From Pseudomonas grimontii (GTDB taxonomy: Bacteria; Pseudomonadota; Gammaproteobacteria; Pseudomonadales; Pseudomonadaceae), in the NCBI RefSeq assembly GCF_007858185.1, contig NZ_VFES01000001.1:620001-684000 (forward strand): a DNA stretch of 64,000 nt, read 5' to 3'. Shown piece by piece: positions 1-9,028 of the stretch. The position numbers were made by a program, and so were the translations under genes. The notes beneath the pieces were generated by a model, which saw only the letters and a program-made list of their open reading frames with translations, searched no databases and was not told the origin of the DNA. Numbering within the stretch: position 1 is the first letter of the stretch; each line of letters opens with the position of its first letter.

Positions 1-108
1 TTAGTGATGTTCGACACCGAGCAGAAAGGCCTCAGCGGTGTGCTGGTAAACAACAAGAAGCAGGCAGTCCGTTGCATGGGGCAGGAAACCCCGCAATTGC
101 AGCAGTAG
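1..108 (+). CDS. C-terminal end of an unidentified protein (partial)
   Basis: Frame 1 is open from the first base to a TAG at 106-108 and encodes 35 residues ending VRCMGQETPQLQQ. The start lies outside the window. I do not recognise the family from this fragment. The composition (one Cys, a lysine/asparagine-rich stretch, polar tail) gives no clue to location. It could be a chance open frame, but 35 codons running into the window edge and ending cleanly before a non-coding stretch look like a real gene end. Confidence 0.45.
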   Translation, partial: LVMFDTEQKGLSGVLVNNKKQAVRCMGQETPQLQQ

Positions 109-189
109 TTCGCAGCGGTCATATCTGGAACCATATCGCTTAAGAAACCACAGAAAGCGGTGTGACTAACACAGATCGGGGCCGAAAAC

Positions 190-396
190 GTGGCGATAAT
201 TATTGCTGCAATACGTAACATGCTGGACATGGCCAGGGGGCATGAGGCGCTGAAACGGCTAGACGCTGAGGGCAGTGAGCTCCAGCACATGATGGATAAG
301 CTGTCGCAAAATACTTATAGCGCGAAGATGGAGCTGCCAGCTGACGACACATACCGGACTGTCCATTTCGACGAGCCGAAAAAAAACCCACCGTGA
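190..396 (+). CDS. Small hypothetical protein, 68 aa
   Basis: The GTG start at 190 gives a 68-residue, mostly helical-looking protein with a hydrophobic N-terminus (AIIIAAIRNML) and an acidic, proline-ending tail. A weak GGGG stretch lies 8 bases before the GTG. The TGA stop at 394-396 falls in the loop of the rho-independent terminator at 383-406, so translation ends inside the hairpin. The AIIIAAI segment is too short to be a confident membrane anchor. I do not recognise the family. Codon use and the adjoining terminator favour a real gene, but the start is uncertain. Confidence 0.45.
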   Translation: MAIIIAAIRNMLDMARGHEALKRLDAEGSELQHMMDKLSQNTYSAKMELPADDTYRTVHFDEPKKNPP

Positions 397-406
397 GGTG
401 GGTTTT
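383..406. terminator. Bidirectional rho-independent terminator with GNRA loop
   Basis: A perfect 10-bp stem (AAAACCCACC, 383-392, with GGTGGGTTTT, 397-406) encloses a GTGA loop (393-396), which is of the stable GNRA class. The A-run on one arm and T-run on the other let it end transcription in both directions: the 68-aa gene on plus and the lptF-like gene on minus, whose stop is at 426. The loop is also the TGA stop of the small gene. Confidence 0.8.
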
Positions 407-425
407 CTTATTCAGCGTCAATCAA

Positions 426-1211
426 TCAGTTGGTCATGGACGAACGTGGTTTGACTGGCTGGTTGTCGTTGGAGATGGTCACTTCAACGCGGCGGTTCAT
501 GGCACGGCCCGAGACGCTGCCGTTATCGGCAACCGGGTATTCCTTGCCGTAGCCGGTGGTCACGATGCGGCGTGGGTCAACGCCCATCTTGATCAGCGCT
601 ACCTGCACCGAAGCGGCGCGGCGCTCCGACAGGCTTTGGTTGTAGGCATCGCTGCCTGTGCTGTCTGTGTAACCTTCAACGATCACCTGGCGATCCGGGT
701 TTTCCTGAAGGAACTGAGCCAGTTTGTTGATGTTGACCAGGCCGCTGGATTTCAGGTCAGCCTTGTTGGTGGCAAACAGCACGTCGCCAAAGGTCACCAG
801 CGTACCGCGATCGGTTTGCTTGGCATTCAAGCTGTCTTGCAGTTGTTTGATCTGTGCATCACGGGCCTCGAGCAGCGCGCGGGCACGTTCGTCGCCGGCG
901 TTTTTCAGCTTGGCTTCGGATTCGCGCAGCACGATGGTGTCTTTGGCCACTTCAACGCGCTGATTGGTCAGGTACGCCAACTGGTCGACTTTCTTCTGGT
1001 CTTCCTTGTCGCGGTAAGCCTTGTCAGCCTTGTCCAGCCATTCGCTGGCGTCCTTGGTCTCCAGCGCGGCAAGCTTGGTGGCTTGCGGGTTGGTTTGCAG
1101 GGAAGAGAAGTTGGTCCGTGCGTTTTCCAGGTTTGCGTTTGGCGGGGTGGAGCAGGCCGCCAGGGCAACGCTCATCGCCAGCAGGGCAGGGATCATCAAT
1201 TGTTTACGCAT
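426..1211 (-). CDS. lptF: OmpA-family outer-membrane lipoprotein (LptF, lipotoxin F type)
   Basis: 261-residue lipoprotein. The signal sequence ends in the lipobox LAAC, with Cys20 the predicted acylated residue. A helical DUF4398-like region (about 25-130) is followed by an OmpA/MotB peptidoglycan-binding domain (about 137-250), with the diaminopimelate-contacting Asp (D183 in GYTDSTG) and Arg (near R197 in NQSLSERRA). It should anchor the outer membrane to peptidoglycan. Domain order and neighbours match PAO1 PA3692, called lptF for lipotoxin F; this is not the LPS-export permease of the same name. It lies 55 bases after the DUF4398 lipoprotein gene and probably shares its candidate AlgU promoter. 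The name rests on remembered synteny. Confidence 0.85.
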   Translation of the reverse strand: MRKQLMIPALLAMSVALAACSTPPNANLENARTNFSSLQTNPQATKLAALETKDASEWLDKADKAYRDKEDQKKVDQLAYLTNQRVEVAKDTIVLRESEAKLKNAGDERARALLEARDAQIKQLQDSLNAKQTDRGTLVTFGDVLFATNKADLKSSGLVNINKLAQFLQENPDRQVIVEGYTDSTGSDAYNQSLSERRAASVQVALIKMGVDPRRIVTTGYGKEYPVADNGSVSGRAMNRRVEVTISNDNQPVKPRSSMTN

Positions 1212-1266
1212 AGTCGTGTCGTCCTTTCAATTCGATATCGGGTGCAATGCAATCAGGCGCGGCGGT

Positions 1267-1692
1267 TTATTTCTGCTGGATAGCAGCCGGGCGCATACCT
1301 TCCTGACGCAGCTCCTGAACAGCTTTCTGGGAGTCCTTCACAGCCTGTTCGGCCTTGGCGGCCTGGGACTTGCGCTCTGCAACGCGAGCATCCCATTCGG
1401 CTTGTTCGGCCAGGCGACGCGCCTCGTCATAATTCTTGTCGTGCATGGCGATTTCGGCTTGCTTGAGCTTGTCCTGAGCCGATTTCATTTCAACTGCTGC
1501 GTACTCGGTGCCGCCGGCGCTCACTGCGCTGTTTACTGCGGACTGAGTCACCGCGTATTGCTCGGTTGGCGGGTTGCCGGCGCAGCCAGCCAAAACGAAG
1601 CTGGTGCCGATTGCCAGCGCGGCCAATTTAAGCCCGCGCAGGTGGTTAAACGAGGATTTGGCAGTGCTGGTCTTCATCGTCTTCAACTCCAT
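1267..1692 (-). CDS. DUF4398 domain lipoprotein
   Basis: 141 residues. The ATG at 1692 is chosen because the minus-strand Shine-Dalgarno AGGAG (plus 1700-1704) lies 7 bases before it; an upstream in-frame extension has no such site. A positively charged N-terminus and a hydrophobic stretch lead to the lipobox LAGC, with Cys37 as acylation site. The rest is charged, alanine-rich and probably coiled-coil (about 45-130), as in DUF4398 proteins. It is the first gene of a two-gene unit with the OmpA-family lipoprotein, which itself carries a related helical region. The pair looks like a peptidoglycan-tethered envelope complex; the exact role is unknown. Confidence 0.85.
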   Translation of the reverse strand: MELKTMKTSTAKSSFNHLRGLKLAALAIGTSFVLAGCAGNPPTEQYAVTQSAVNSAVSAGGTEYAAVEMKSAQDKLKQAEIAMHDKNYDEARRLAEQAEWDARVAERKSQAAKAEQAVKDSQKAVQELRQEGMRPAAIQQK

Positions 1693-1804
1693 TGGATAAC
1701 TCCTAAAAACATCAAAATCCATCTCAGTCGGTGAGCGGCTGGGGCGCGCCGGTAAAGCACGACGGGCCCTTTCAAACGGCCGTTCCAAGTGATGGCTTAC
1801 TGGC

Positions 1805-1832
1805 TGTGACCGGAGGCTTTTTTCAAAAGTTC
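1805..1832 (-). promoter_or_regulatory. Candidate AlgU (sigma-22) promoter
   Basis: Read on the minus strand, GAACTT (1832-1827) is followed after 17 bases by TCACA (1809-1805). The AlgU/RpoE consensus is GAACTT, 16-17 bases, then TCtga, so the -35 is perfect and the -10 partial. It lies about 110 bases before the DUF4398 lipoprotein start. LptF of P. aeruginosa is known as an AlgU-dependent gene, which fits. No other good promoter is obvious here. Confidence 0.6.
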
Positions 1833-1962
1833 AGAGAAGATGGCGATTTGCCTAAAAAAATATCTGACTGAATGGTCAGGGTTAAAAATTGGAACTTTTG
1901 CCGCGAGCAGGAGTACTCCGAGCCTCAGCAGAGGCCCGGAATACGGGGGCAGTCGAGGTCTG

Positions 1963-2307
1963 TCAGTGCTTCTGGTCGTCAGCCCTGGCCGACAAATCAT
2001 GTAGATAACGACGGGACAAAGTCAGGAACCGTGGCGTTGGCCCGACGTCCTCATAGAGCGGATCGCCCTCTTCATCGGTGGCGATCACATGTTGTCCCTT
2101 GATGTAGGGAAAGCTGGCTTCCAGCTCTTCAAGGGCGGCGCCGATCAGCTCGCCGAGCAGTTCTTCGGTGTGGCGCTTGGGGTACATCTCGGCGATGGCC
2201 GCCAGCCGCGCGGCGGCCTCTACATCCAGATGGATGGCGTACTCCGTCTTGGTCAGGCGACCCTTGGCGTTTTCTTCCCAATGCTGGGCCAGTTCTCGAA
2301 TTTTCAT
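1963..2307 (-). CDS. Conserved small protein (annotated in pseudomonads as pilin assembly / pili tip component)
   Basis: 114 residues, acidic, no signal peptide. The start is supported by GAGG five bases before the ATG at 2307. The N-terminal part (about 1-60) is helical and alanine/glutamate-rich; the C-terminal half contains GQHVIATDEEGDPLYEDVG, which looks like a short beta module. The gene lies just upstream of and divergent from ppc, as PA3688 does in PAO1 by memory. Such proteins often carry the label 'type 1 pili tip component', but nothing in the sequence shows a link to pili. Treat the function as unknown. Confidence 0.75.
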   Translation of the reverse strand: MKIRELAQHWEENAKGRLTKTEYAIHLDVEAAARLAAIAEMYPKRHTEELLGELIGAALEELEASFPYIKGQHVIATDEEGDPLYEDVGPTPRFLTLSRRYLHDLSARADDQKH

Positions 2308-2491
2308 GGCAACCTCAATAAAGCCAGCGGTGGCGGGCGGTGATGAGTGACCAGTCGTGCGCGTGGATAAACGCGGCGACTCACAGTTGAGACTAGCTGT
2401 AAGTCACAAGGTTTAAAGTCTTGTCATAAAACGATGCTGGCGGCACTCTGACACACCTGCGCGTCCCGGATTTCTGGCTGGAGATTGGCTG

Positions 2492-5137
2492 ATGAGTGAT
2501 ATCGATGCACGCTTGCGTGAGGATGTTCACCTGCTGGGTGAGCTGTTGGGCAATACCATTCGAGAGCAGTACGGCGATGATTTTCTCGCTAAGATCGAGC
2601 AGATTCGCAAAGGCGCCAAGGCCGACCGCCGCGGAGCCGCCCCGGACAAAGCCGCTGGTGATGAACTGAGCGCCAGCCTCAATCAGTTGCAGGAAGACGA
2701 ACTGCTACCCGTGGCCCGGGCTTTCAACCAATTCCTTAACCTGGCCAATATCGCCGAGCAGTACCAGTTGATTCACCGGCGCGATGAGTCGCAACCGGCA
2801 CCGTTCGAGTCCCGTGTTTTGCCGGAGTTGCTGGCCCGCCTGCAAGGCGAAGGCCATAGCAACGAGTCCCTGGCCCGCCAGTTGGGACGCCTGGAAATCG
2901 AACTGGTCCTCACTGCCCACCCCACCGAAGTGGCGCGTCGCACCCTGATCCAGAAGTACGACGCCATCGCCGCGCAACTGGCGCGGCAGGATCACCGCGA
3001 CCTCACCACCGCTGAGCGCGAGCAGATCCGCCAGCGCCTGCAACGCTTGATCGCCGAAGCCTGGCACACCGAAGAAATCCGCCGCACCCGGCCTACCCCG
3101 GTGGACGAAGCCAAGTGGGGCTTCGCGGTGATCGAGCATTCGTTGTGGCACGCCATCCCCAATTACCTGCGCAAGGCCGACCAGGCGTTACATGCTGCGA
3201 CGGGCCTGCGTTTGCCGCTGGAAGCCGCGCCGATCCGCTTTGCGTCGTGGATGGGCGGCGACCGTGACGGCAACCCGAATGTCACCGCGCCGGTCACCCG
3301 CGAGGTGTTGCTGCTGGCGCGCTGGATGGCTGCCGACCTGTACCTGCGCGATATTGACCACCTGGCTTCCGAACTGTCGATGCAAAAGGCCAGCCCTGCG
3401 TTGCAGGCTAAGGTCGGCGACAGCGTCGAACCCTATCGCGCGCTGCTCAAGCAACTGCGCGAACGCCTGCGCGCCACGCGCCAATGGGCACATACCGCGT
3501 TGAGCAGCAGCACGCCGGCGCCTGCCGAGGTCTTGCAGAACAACCGCGACCTGCTCGAGCCACTGGAGTTGTGCTATCAGTCGCTGCACGAGTGCGGCAT
3601 GGGCGTGATCGCCGATGGCCCACTGCTCGATTGCCTGCGCCGGGCCGTAACGTTTGGCCTGTTCCTGGTGCGGCTGGATGTACGCCAGGATTCCAGTCGT
3701 CATTCGGCGGCCATGACCGAAATCACCGATTACCTGGGCCTGGGCCGTTACGAGGACTGGAACGAAGAGATGCGCATCAGCTTCCTGATGAAGGAGCTGG
3801 CCAACCGTCGACCGCTGTTGCCGGGTTATTTCAAGCCGTCGGCCGATACGGCCGAAGTGCTCAACACCTGTAAGGAAGTGGCCGCCGCGCCTGCCGCATC
3901 GTTAGGCTCGTATGTCATCTCCATGGCCGGCGCCGCGTCGGACGTATTGGCGGTGCAGTTGCTGCTTAAAGAGTCGGGCGTCCAACGGCCGATGCGCGTG
4001 GTGCCCCTGTTCGAAACCCTCGCCGACCTGGATAACGCCGGCCCCGTGATCGAGCAACTGTTGTTGCTGCCAGGCTACCGTGCGCGCTTGCAGGGCCCGC
4101 AGGAAGTGATGATCGGCTACTCCGACTCGGCCAAGGACGCCGGCACCACGGCCGCCGCCTGGGCGCAGTACCGGGCCCAGGAGCGGCTGGTGGATATTTG
4201 CCGTGAGCAACAGGTGGAATTGCTGCTGTTCCATGGCCGTGGCGGCACCGTCGGGCGTGGCGGCGGCCCGGCCCACGCGGCGATCCTGTCGCAACCGCCG
4301 GGTTCGGTGGCGGGACGTTTCCGTACCACCGAACAAGGCGAGATGATTCGCTTCAAATTCGGCTTGCCGGACATTGCCGAACAGAACCTCAATCTCTATC
4401 TGGCCGCCGTGTTGGAAGCGACGTTGCTGCCACCGCCGCCACCGGAGCCGGCGTGGCGCCACTTGATGGATGAATTGGCGGCCGACGGCGTCAGCGCTTA
4501 TCGCGCGGTGGTGCGGGAAAATCCGCAATTCGTCGAGTATTTTCGCCAGTCCACTCCCGAGCAGGAGCTGGGCCGTCTCCCCTTGGGCAGTCGTCCGGCC
4601 AAGCGTCGTGCCGGTGGTATAGAAAGCCTGCGCGCCATTCCGTGGATCTTCGGTTGGACCCAGACTCGCCTGATGCTGCCGGCCTGGCTGGGTTGGGAAG
4701 CTGCGTTGAGCAAGGCCCTGGAACGCGGCGAAGGCGAACTGCTGGGGCAGATGCGCGAACAGTGGCCGTTCTTCCGCACCCGCATCGATATGCTGGAAAT
4801 GGTCCTGGCCAAGGCCGATGCCGATATTGCACGCCTGTATGACGAGCGCCTGGTGCAGCCGGACCTGTTGCCATTGGGGGCGCACTTGCGCGACCTATTG
4901 TCGCAGGCGTGCGACGTGGTGCTTGGCCTGACCGGTCAGTCGCAACTGCTGGCCCATAGCCCGGACACCCTGGAGTTTATCCGCCTGCGCAACACCTACC
5001 TTGACCCCTTGCACCTGTTGCAGGCCGAGTTGCTGGCGCGCTCGCGTCGCCAGGAAGCCGCGCAAGACAGCCCTCTGGAACAGGCGCTGCTGGTGTCCGT
5101 GGCCGGTATTGCCGCCGGCTTGCGCAACACCGGCTGA
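2492..5137 (+). CDS. ppc: Phosphoenolpyruvate carboxylase
   Basis: 881 residues, the usual length for bacterial PEP carboxylase, which makes oxaloacetate from PEP and bicarbonate to refill the TCA cycle. Hallmarks are present: [12 protein letters not shown] with the catalytic His at 143, [22 protein letters not shown], and the glycine-rich [13 protein letters not shown] loop near 580-592; the conserved C-terminus ends GLRNTG. The ATG at 2492 is preceded by CTGGAG at good spacing. It is monocistronic, with divergent and downstream promoters on either side. Confidence 0.98.
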   Translation: MSDIDARLREDVHLLGELLGNTIREQYGDDFLAKIEQIRKGAKADRRGAAPDKAAGDELSASLNQLQEDELLPVARAFNQFLNLANIAEQYQLIHRRDESQPAPFESRVLPELLARLQGEGHSNESLARQLGRLEIELVLTAHPTEVARRTLIQKYDAIAAQLARQDHRDLTTAEREQIRQRLQRLIAEAWHTEEIRRTRPTPVDEAKWGFAVIEHSLWHAIPNYLRKADQALHAATGLRLPLEAAPIRFASWMGGDRDGNPNVTAPVTREVLLLARWMAADLYLRDIDHLASELSMQKASPALQAKVGDSVEPYRALLKQLRERLRATRQWAHTALSSSTPAPAEVLQNNRDLLEPLELCYQSLHECGMGVIADGPLLDCLRRAVTFGLFLVRLDVRQDSSRHSAAMTEITDYLGLGRYEDWNEEMRISFLMKELANRRPLLPGYFKPSADTAEVLNTCKEVAAAPAASLGSYVISMAGAASDVLAVQLLLKESGVQRPMRVVPLFETLADLDNAGPVIEQLLLLPGYRARLQGPQEVMIGYSDSAKDAGTTAAAWAQYRAQERLVDICREQQVELLLFHGRGGTVGRGGGPAHAAILSQPPGSVAGRFRTTEQGEMIRFKFGLPDIAEQNLNLYLAAVLEATLLPPPPPEPAWRHLMDELAADGVSAYRAVVRENPQFVEYFRQSTPEQELGRLPLGSRPAKRRAGGIESLRAIPWIFGWTQTRLMLPAWLGWEAALSKALERGEGELLGQMREQWPFFRTRIDMLEMVLAKADADIARLYDERLVQPDLLPLGAHLRDLLSQACDVVLGLTGQSQLLAHSPDTLEFIRLRNTYLDPLHLLQAELLARSRRQEAAQDSPLEQALLVSVAGIAAGLRNTG

Positions 5138-5176
5138 GGTTTTTTGCGTGTTCTCAACGGCTTGCGCAGAAACCAC

Positions 5177-5204
5177 GACGGCCGCCCTGAAAAGGGTGGT
5201 CGGC
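5177..5204 (+). terminator. Possible ppc terminator hairpin
   Basis: The arms GACGGCCGCCCT (5177-5188) and AGGGTGGTCGGC (5193-5204) pair with two G-U wobbles and one mismatch around a GAAA (GNRA) loop. It lies 40 bases after the ppc stop. The tail is only weakly T-rich, so termination efficiency is uncertain. In the rest of the 298-base ppc-adk gap I see only an AT-rich stretch with a -10-like TATATA at 5362-5367 before adk. Confidence 0.4.
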
Positions 5205-5357
5205 GTTTATGGGGCCGGTTGCACTCAGGCACACCCTACCTATGACGTACGCGTGGCGCGGGTTCCTGCGACTTTTGGCGGCTTGTGTGGTTAGGGCCTG
5301 CTGTGTATCTTGATCAGCCTTTGGCCGTTTGGGCGGCTTGGGCCCATATTTTCATGA

Positions 5358-6083
<726 letters not shown>

Positions 6084-6102
6084 TCCTTTAGCGGCTTTAT
6101 AC

Positions 6103-6128
6103 ACAACGGCCCGCTTGCGGGCCGTTGT
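6103..6128 (+). terminator. Rho-independent terminator after adk
   Basis: A perfect 12-bp inverted repeat (ACAACGGCCCGC, 6103-6114, with GCGGGCCGTTGT, 6117-6128) has two bases between the arms and is followed by TGTTTA. It is 20 bases past the adk stop. A good -10 hexamer, TATACT (6133-6138), follows directly and probably serves tsaB. Confidence 0.85.
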
Positions 6129-6172
6129 TGTTTATACTGGCGCACTTTTTTTCGACTTGGACACCCACACCA

Positions 6173-6859
6173 ATGAGCACCCTGCTGGCCCTGGACACCG
6201 CGACTGAAGCTTGCTCCGTTGCCTTGCTGCACGATGGCAAAGTAACAAGCCACTACGAGGTGATCCCACGCCTGCATGCGCAGAAGCTGTTGCCGATGAT
6301 CAAGCAACTGCTTGAAGACGCGGGCACCACCCTGTCGGCCGTGGATGCCATCGCCTTCGGCCGTGGCCCGGGGGCGTTCACCGGGGTGCGTATTGCCATT
6401 GGTGTGGTCCAGGGCCTGGCCTTTGCGTTGGAGCGCCCGGTGCTGCCGGTCTCCAACCTTGCCGTACTGGCTCAGCGTGCCTTGCGCGAACACGGCGCCC
6501 AGCAGGTGGCGGCGGCTATCGATGCGCGTATGGACGAAGTGTATTGGGGCTGCTACCGCGAAACGGCTGGCGAAATGCGCCTTGTCGGCGTGGAAGCCGT
6601 GCAGCCACCGGAATCTTCGGTATTGCCGGGCGATGCCAGCGGCGACTGGTTCGGTGCTGGCACGGGTTGGGGTTATGGCGAGCGCATCGGTGTGTCGCTG
6701 GTGGGCCAGGACGCCAGCATGTTGCCCCATGCCGAAGATTTGCTGACCTTGGCGCGCTTCGCATTTGAGCGTGGCGAGGCGATTCCTGCGGATCAGGCTG
6801 CACCGGTTTACTTGCGCGATAAAGTGGCGCAGACCAAGGCGGAAAGAGGGGTTATTTGA
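6173..6859 (+). CDS. tsaB: tRNA threonylcarbamoyladenosine biosynthesis protein TsaB
   Basis: 228 residues. TsaB (YeaZ) partners TsaD and TsaE to attach threonylcarbamoyl to A37 of ANN-decoding tRNAs. The ASKHA fold starts with LALDTATEACSVAL (5-18), and GRGPGAFTG at 63-71 is the family signature. It lacks the metal-binding histidines of TsaD, as expected. The ATG at 6173 is chosen because homologues begin MSTLLALDTA. It is separated from adk by a terminator and stands alone. The tRNA product is the substrate of TcdA, also encoded in this window. Confidence 0.95.
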   Translation: MSTLLALDTATEACSVALLHDGKVTSHYEVIPRLHAQKLLPMIKQLLEDAGTTLSAVDAIAFGRGPGAFTGVRIAIGVVQGLAFALERPVLPVSNLAVLAQRALREHGAQQVAAAIDARMDEVYWGCYRETAGEMRLVGVEAVQPPESSVLPGDASGDWFGAGTGWGYGERIGVSLVGQDASMLPHAEDLLTLARFAFERGEAIPADQAAPVYLRDKVAQTKAERGVI

Positions 6860-7019
6860 CGCCAAAAATGATGGCAATTTGAAGCAAAAGTCGCCAATCG
6901 TCAGAATTTGCCCCCGTTTTTAAACCTTTTTCAAATTATGTGTTCTAGTTATCACCAGAGCATTTGCGCGCGACGGACAGTGCTGCCAAAATGCCATTAC
7001 TGATAGCGAGTTCGCGCCT

Positions 7020-7310
7020 ATGCGTATTGATGGATTTTCCTCACAGTCGTACCCAATCAAGCGCAAGCCGCGTAAGGCAAACGCCACGGTGGACGATTCC
7101 GTCGAGGATTCGCCGGACTTCATTGACGTCCAATCCGATGCGCAGGCCAGTTCACAAGCCCGCATCAGTGGCGTTCCGGCCCGTCAGCAAGACATGGTCT
7201 TCCCGCGCTCCATGAGCAAAAGCGTTGCCACCGCCCTGGCCAGCTACCTGACCACCGCCGGATTTGTCGAATGGGATATGGAAGTACTGGGTCTCGACAT
7301 CCACATCTGA
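7020..7310 (+). CDS. Conserved hypothetical protein, 96 aa
   Basis: 96 residues. It has a basic, low-complexity N-terminus (PIKRKPRKA near 12-20), a Ser/Asp-rich middle and a hydrophobic C-terminal helix (about 66-80, VATALASYLTTAGF). There is no signal peptide. It ends in a one-base TGATG overlap with the DUF72 gene, so the two are probably co-translated. A homologue occupies the same place near tsaB in other pseudomonads by memory. Function unknown. Confidence 0.75.
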   Translation: MRIDGFSSQSYPIKRKPRKANATVDDSVEDSPDFIDVQSDAQASSQARISGVPARQQDMVFPRSMSKSVATALASYLTTAGFVEWDMEVLGLDIHI

Positions 7311-8170
7311 TGCGCCTGCCTTACTACCTCGGCTGCCCGTCCTGGAGTGAAAACGCCTGGCGCGAGTACCTGTACCCCGCCGATGCCCGCTCCAGCGATT
7401 ACCTTGCCCTTTATTCCCAGGTCTTCAACGCCGTTGAAGGCAATACCACGTTCTACGCCCGACCCTCGGCCGCCACCGTGCAGCGCTGGGCCGACATCAT
7501 GCCCGAAAATTTTCGCTTCACTGCCAAGTTCCCCGGTGACATCAGCCACGGTGGCGACTTGCGTGAGCAATTGCCGGCGGCGGAAAGTTTTGTCGGGTTG
7601 ATGAGCCCGCTCGGTGAGCGTGTTTCGCCGCTGTGGCTGCAGCTGTCGGCGAGTTTTTCACCGCAACGCCTGGCTGAACTCGTCGGCTTTATTGATGGCC
7701 TGGAGCGCCCGATTGCGGTGGAAGTACGCCACCCTGAGTTCTTCGCCAAGGGCGATGCCGAGCGTACGCTCAACCGTTTGTTGCGTGATCGCGGTGTCGA
7801 GCGCATCTGCCTCGACCCGCGCGCATTGTTCAGTTGCACGTCGACGTCGGCGGCGGTACTGCATGCACAATCGAAAAAGCCCAAGGTGCCACCCCGTCCG
7901 GCAGCGCTGACCCAGTTTCCCCAAGTGCGTTTTATCGGTCATCCGGAGCTTGAGGCCAATGACCCGTTCCTGGTCCCGTGGGTGGAAAAAGTTGCCGCTT
8001 GGATCGAAGAGGGGCGCACGCCCTACGTGTTCCTGCACACCTCTGATAATCGCCTTGCCGCGCAACTGGCCCTGCGTTTTCATGCGCAACTGATGGCACG
8101 CCTGCCCGGCCTGCCGGCGTTGCCGACCTTGCATCGGGAGCCCGAAGCCGAGCAACTGGGGTTACTCTAG
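7310..8170 (+). CDS. DUF72 domain protein (YecE family)
   Basis: 286 residues forming a TIM-barrel-like DUF72 domain over the whole length. Family marks are GCPSWSENAW near the N-terminus, the EGNTTFYARPSAATVQRWA segment with the usual E-N-TFY-P pattern, and FTAKFPGDISH. The ATG at 7310 overlaps the previous stop (TGATG), implying translational coupling. DUF72 proteins resemble sugar-phosphate isomerase and endonuclease IV-like barrels, but no reaction is established. Cytosolic. Confidence 0.9.
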   Translation: MRLPYYLGCPSWSENAWREYLYPADARSSDYLALYSQVFNAVEGNTTFYARPSAATVQRWADIMPENFRFTAKFPGDISHGGDLREQLPAAESFVGLMSPLGERVSPLWLQLSASFSPQRLAELVGFIDGLERPIAVEVRHPEFFAKGDAERTLNRLLRDRGVERICLDPRALFSCTSTSAAVLHAQSKKPKVPPRPAALTQFPQVRFIGHPELEANDPFLVPWVEKVAAWIEEGRTPYVFLHTSDNRLAAQLALRFHAQLMARLPGLPALPTLHREPEAEQLGLL

Positions 8171-8197
8171 GGCTCCTTTTCCCGTCAGGAGTCAGTC

Positions 8198-9025
8198 ATG
8201 GATGCCCAAACCCTTCGCGCCGAAACCTTCAAGGCCCTGCATGAGCGCGACCGCGCCTTCGTGATGCCCAACCCATGGGATGCCGGCTCTGCGGTGATGC
8301 TCGCCAGCCTTGGCTTTGAAGCCCTTGCCACTACCAGTGCGGGTTATGCGTTCAGCCTGGGGCGCCCGGATGCGGAAGGTGCATTGTCCCTGGAAGACAC
8401 CTTGCGCAATGCCGCCATGATCGCCAAGGCTACCGCGCTGCCGGTGGCGGCCGACCTGGAAAACGGATTCAGCGACACCCCAGAAGGCTGTGCACAGGCC
8501 ATCCTGAGTGCCGCCGGCAGCGGCATCGTCGGTGGCTCCATCGAAGATGCCACGGGCATTGCCGTCGACCCCATCTATCCCTTCGACCTCTCCGTAGAGC
8601 GTGTGGAAGCCGCCGTTGCCGCTGCCCGCAGCTTGCCGTTCCCCTTCACACTGACGGCCCGCGCGGAAAACCTCCTGCATGGTCGCCTGGATCTGCCCGA
8701 CACCATTCGCCGCCTGCAGGCCTACGCCGAAGCCGGCGCCGACGTGCTCTATGCGCCGGGCCTGCGCAGTGCCGAGGACGTGCTGGCGGTGGTCAAGGCC
8801 GTGGCGCCAAAGCCGGTGAACGTGTTGATGTCCGGCGGCCTGAAACTCAGCGTGGCGCAATTGAGCGCGATGGGGGTTAAGCGCATCAGCGTAGGCTCGG
8901 CCATGGCACTGGCGGCCTATGGTGAATTCTACCGAGCGGCCCAGGAAGTGTATGAACTGGGTACCTTCAGCTTTACCGAACGCTCGATGCCCTTCAGCAA
9001 GGCCAATCAGTTCTTCAAGGGCTAA
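8198..9025 (+). CDS. Isocitrate lyase / PEP mutase family protein
   Basis: 275 residues. The barrel motifs of the ICL/PEP-mutase superfamily are visible: MPNPWDAGSAVML (about 21-33), the ADLENGFSD metal-binding segment and GGSIEDATG. The KKCGH catalytic Cys motif of true isocitrate lyase is absent; after IEDATG the chain reads DPIYPFDL. It is therefore more likely a C-C or P-C bond lyase, or an oxaloacetate/acylpyruvate-type hydrolase, on an unknown 2-oxo acid. It lies 27 bases after the DUF72 gene and 3 bases before the extensin-like gene, so an operon is probable. Confidence 0.9.
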   Translation: MDAQTLRAETFKALHERDRAFVMPNPWDAGSAVMLASLGFEALATTSAGYAFSLGRPDAEGALSLEDTLRNAAMIAKATALPVAADLENGFSDTPEGCAQAILSAAGSGIVGGSIEDATGIAVDPIYPFDLSVERVEAAVAAARSLPFPFTLTARAENLLHGRLDLPDTIRRLQAYAEAGADVLYAPGLRSAEDVLAVVKAVAPKPVNVLMSGGLKLSVAQLSAMGVKRISVGSAMALAAYGEFYRAAQEVYELGTFSFTERSMPFSKANQFFKG

Positions 9026-9028
9026 ACC

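Noticed and set aside
393..1283. Long plus-strand open frame opposite the lptF-like gene
   Set aside because: Antisense to a gene with clear lipobox and OmpA domain; no recognisable protein, a product of high-GC codon structure.
1892..1914. A second GAACTT on the plus strand
   Set aside because: No TC-rich -10 at 16-17 bases; no plus-strand gene follows that would use it.
1797..2000. Minus-strand 67-codon frame between the DUF4398 gene and the PA3688-like gene
   Set aside because: It overlaps the end of the 114-aa gene and lies over the candidate AlgU promoter; no ribosome site or recognisable sequence.
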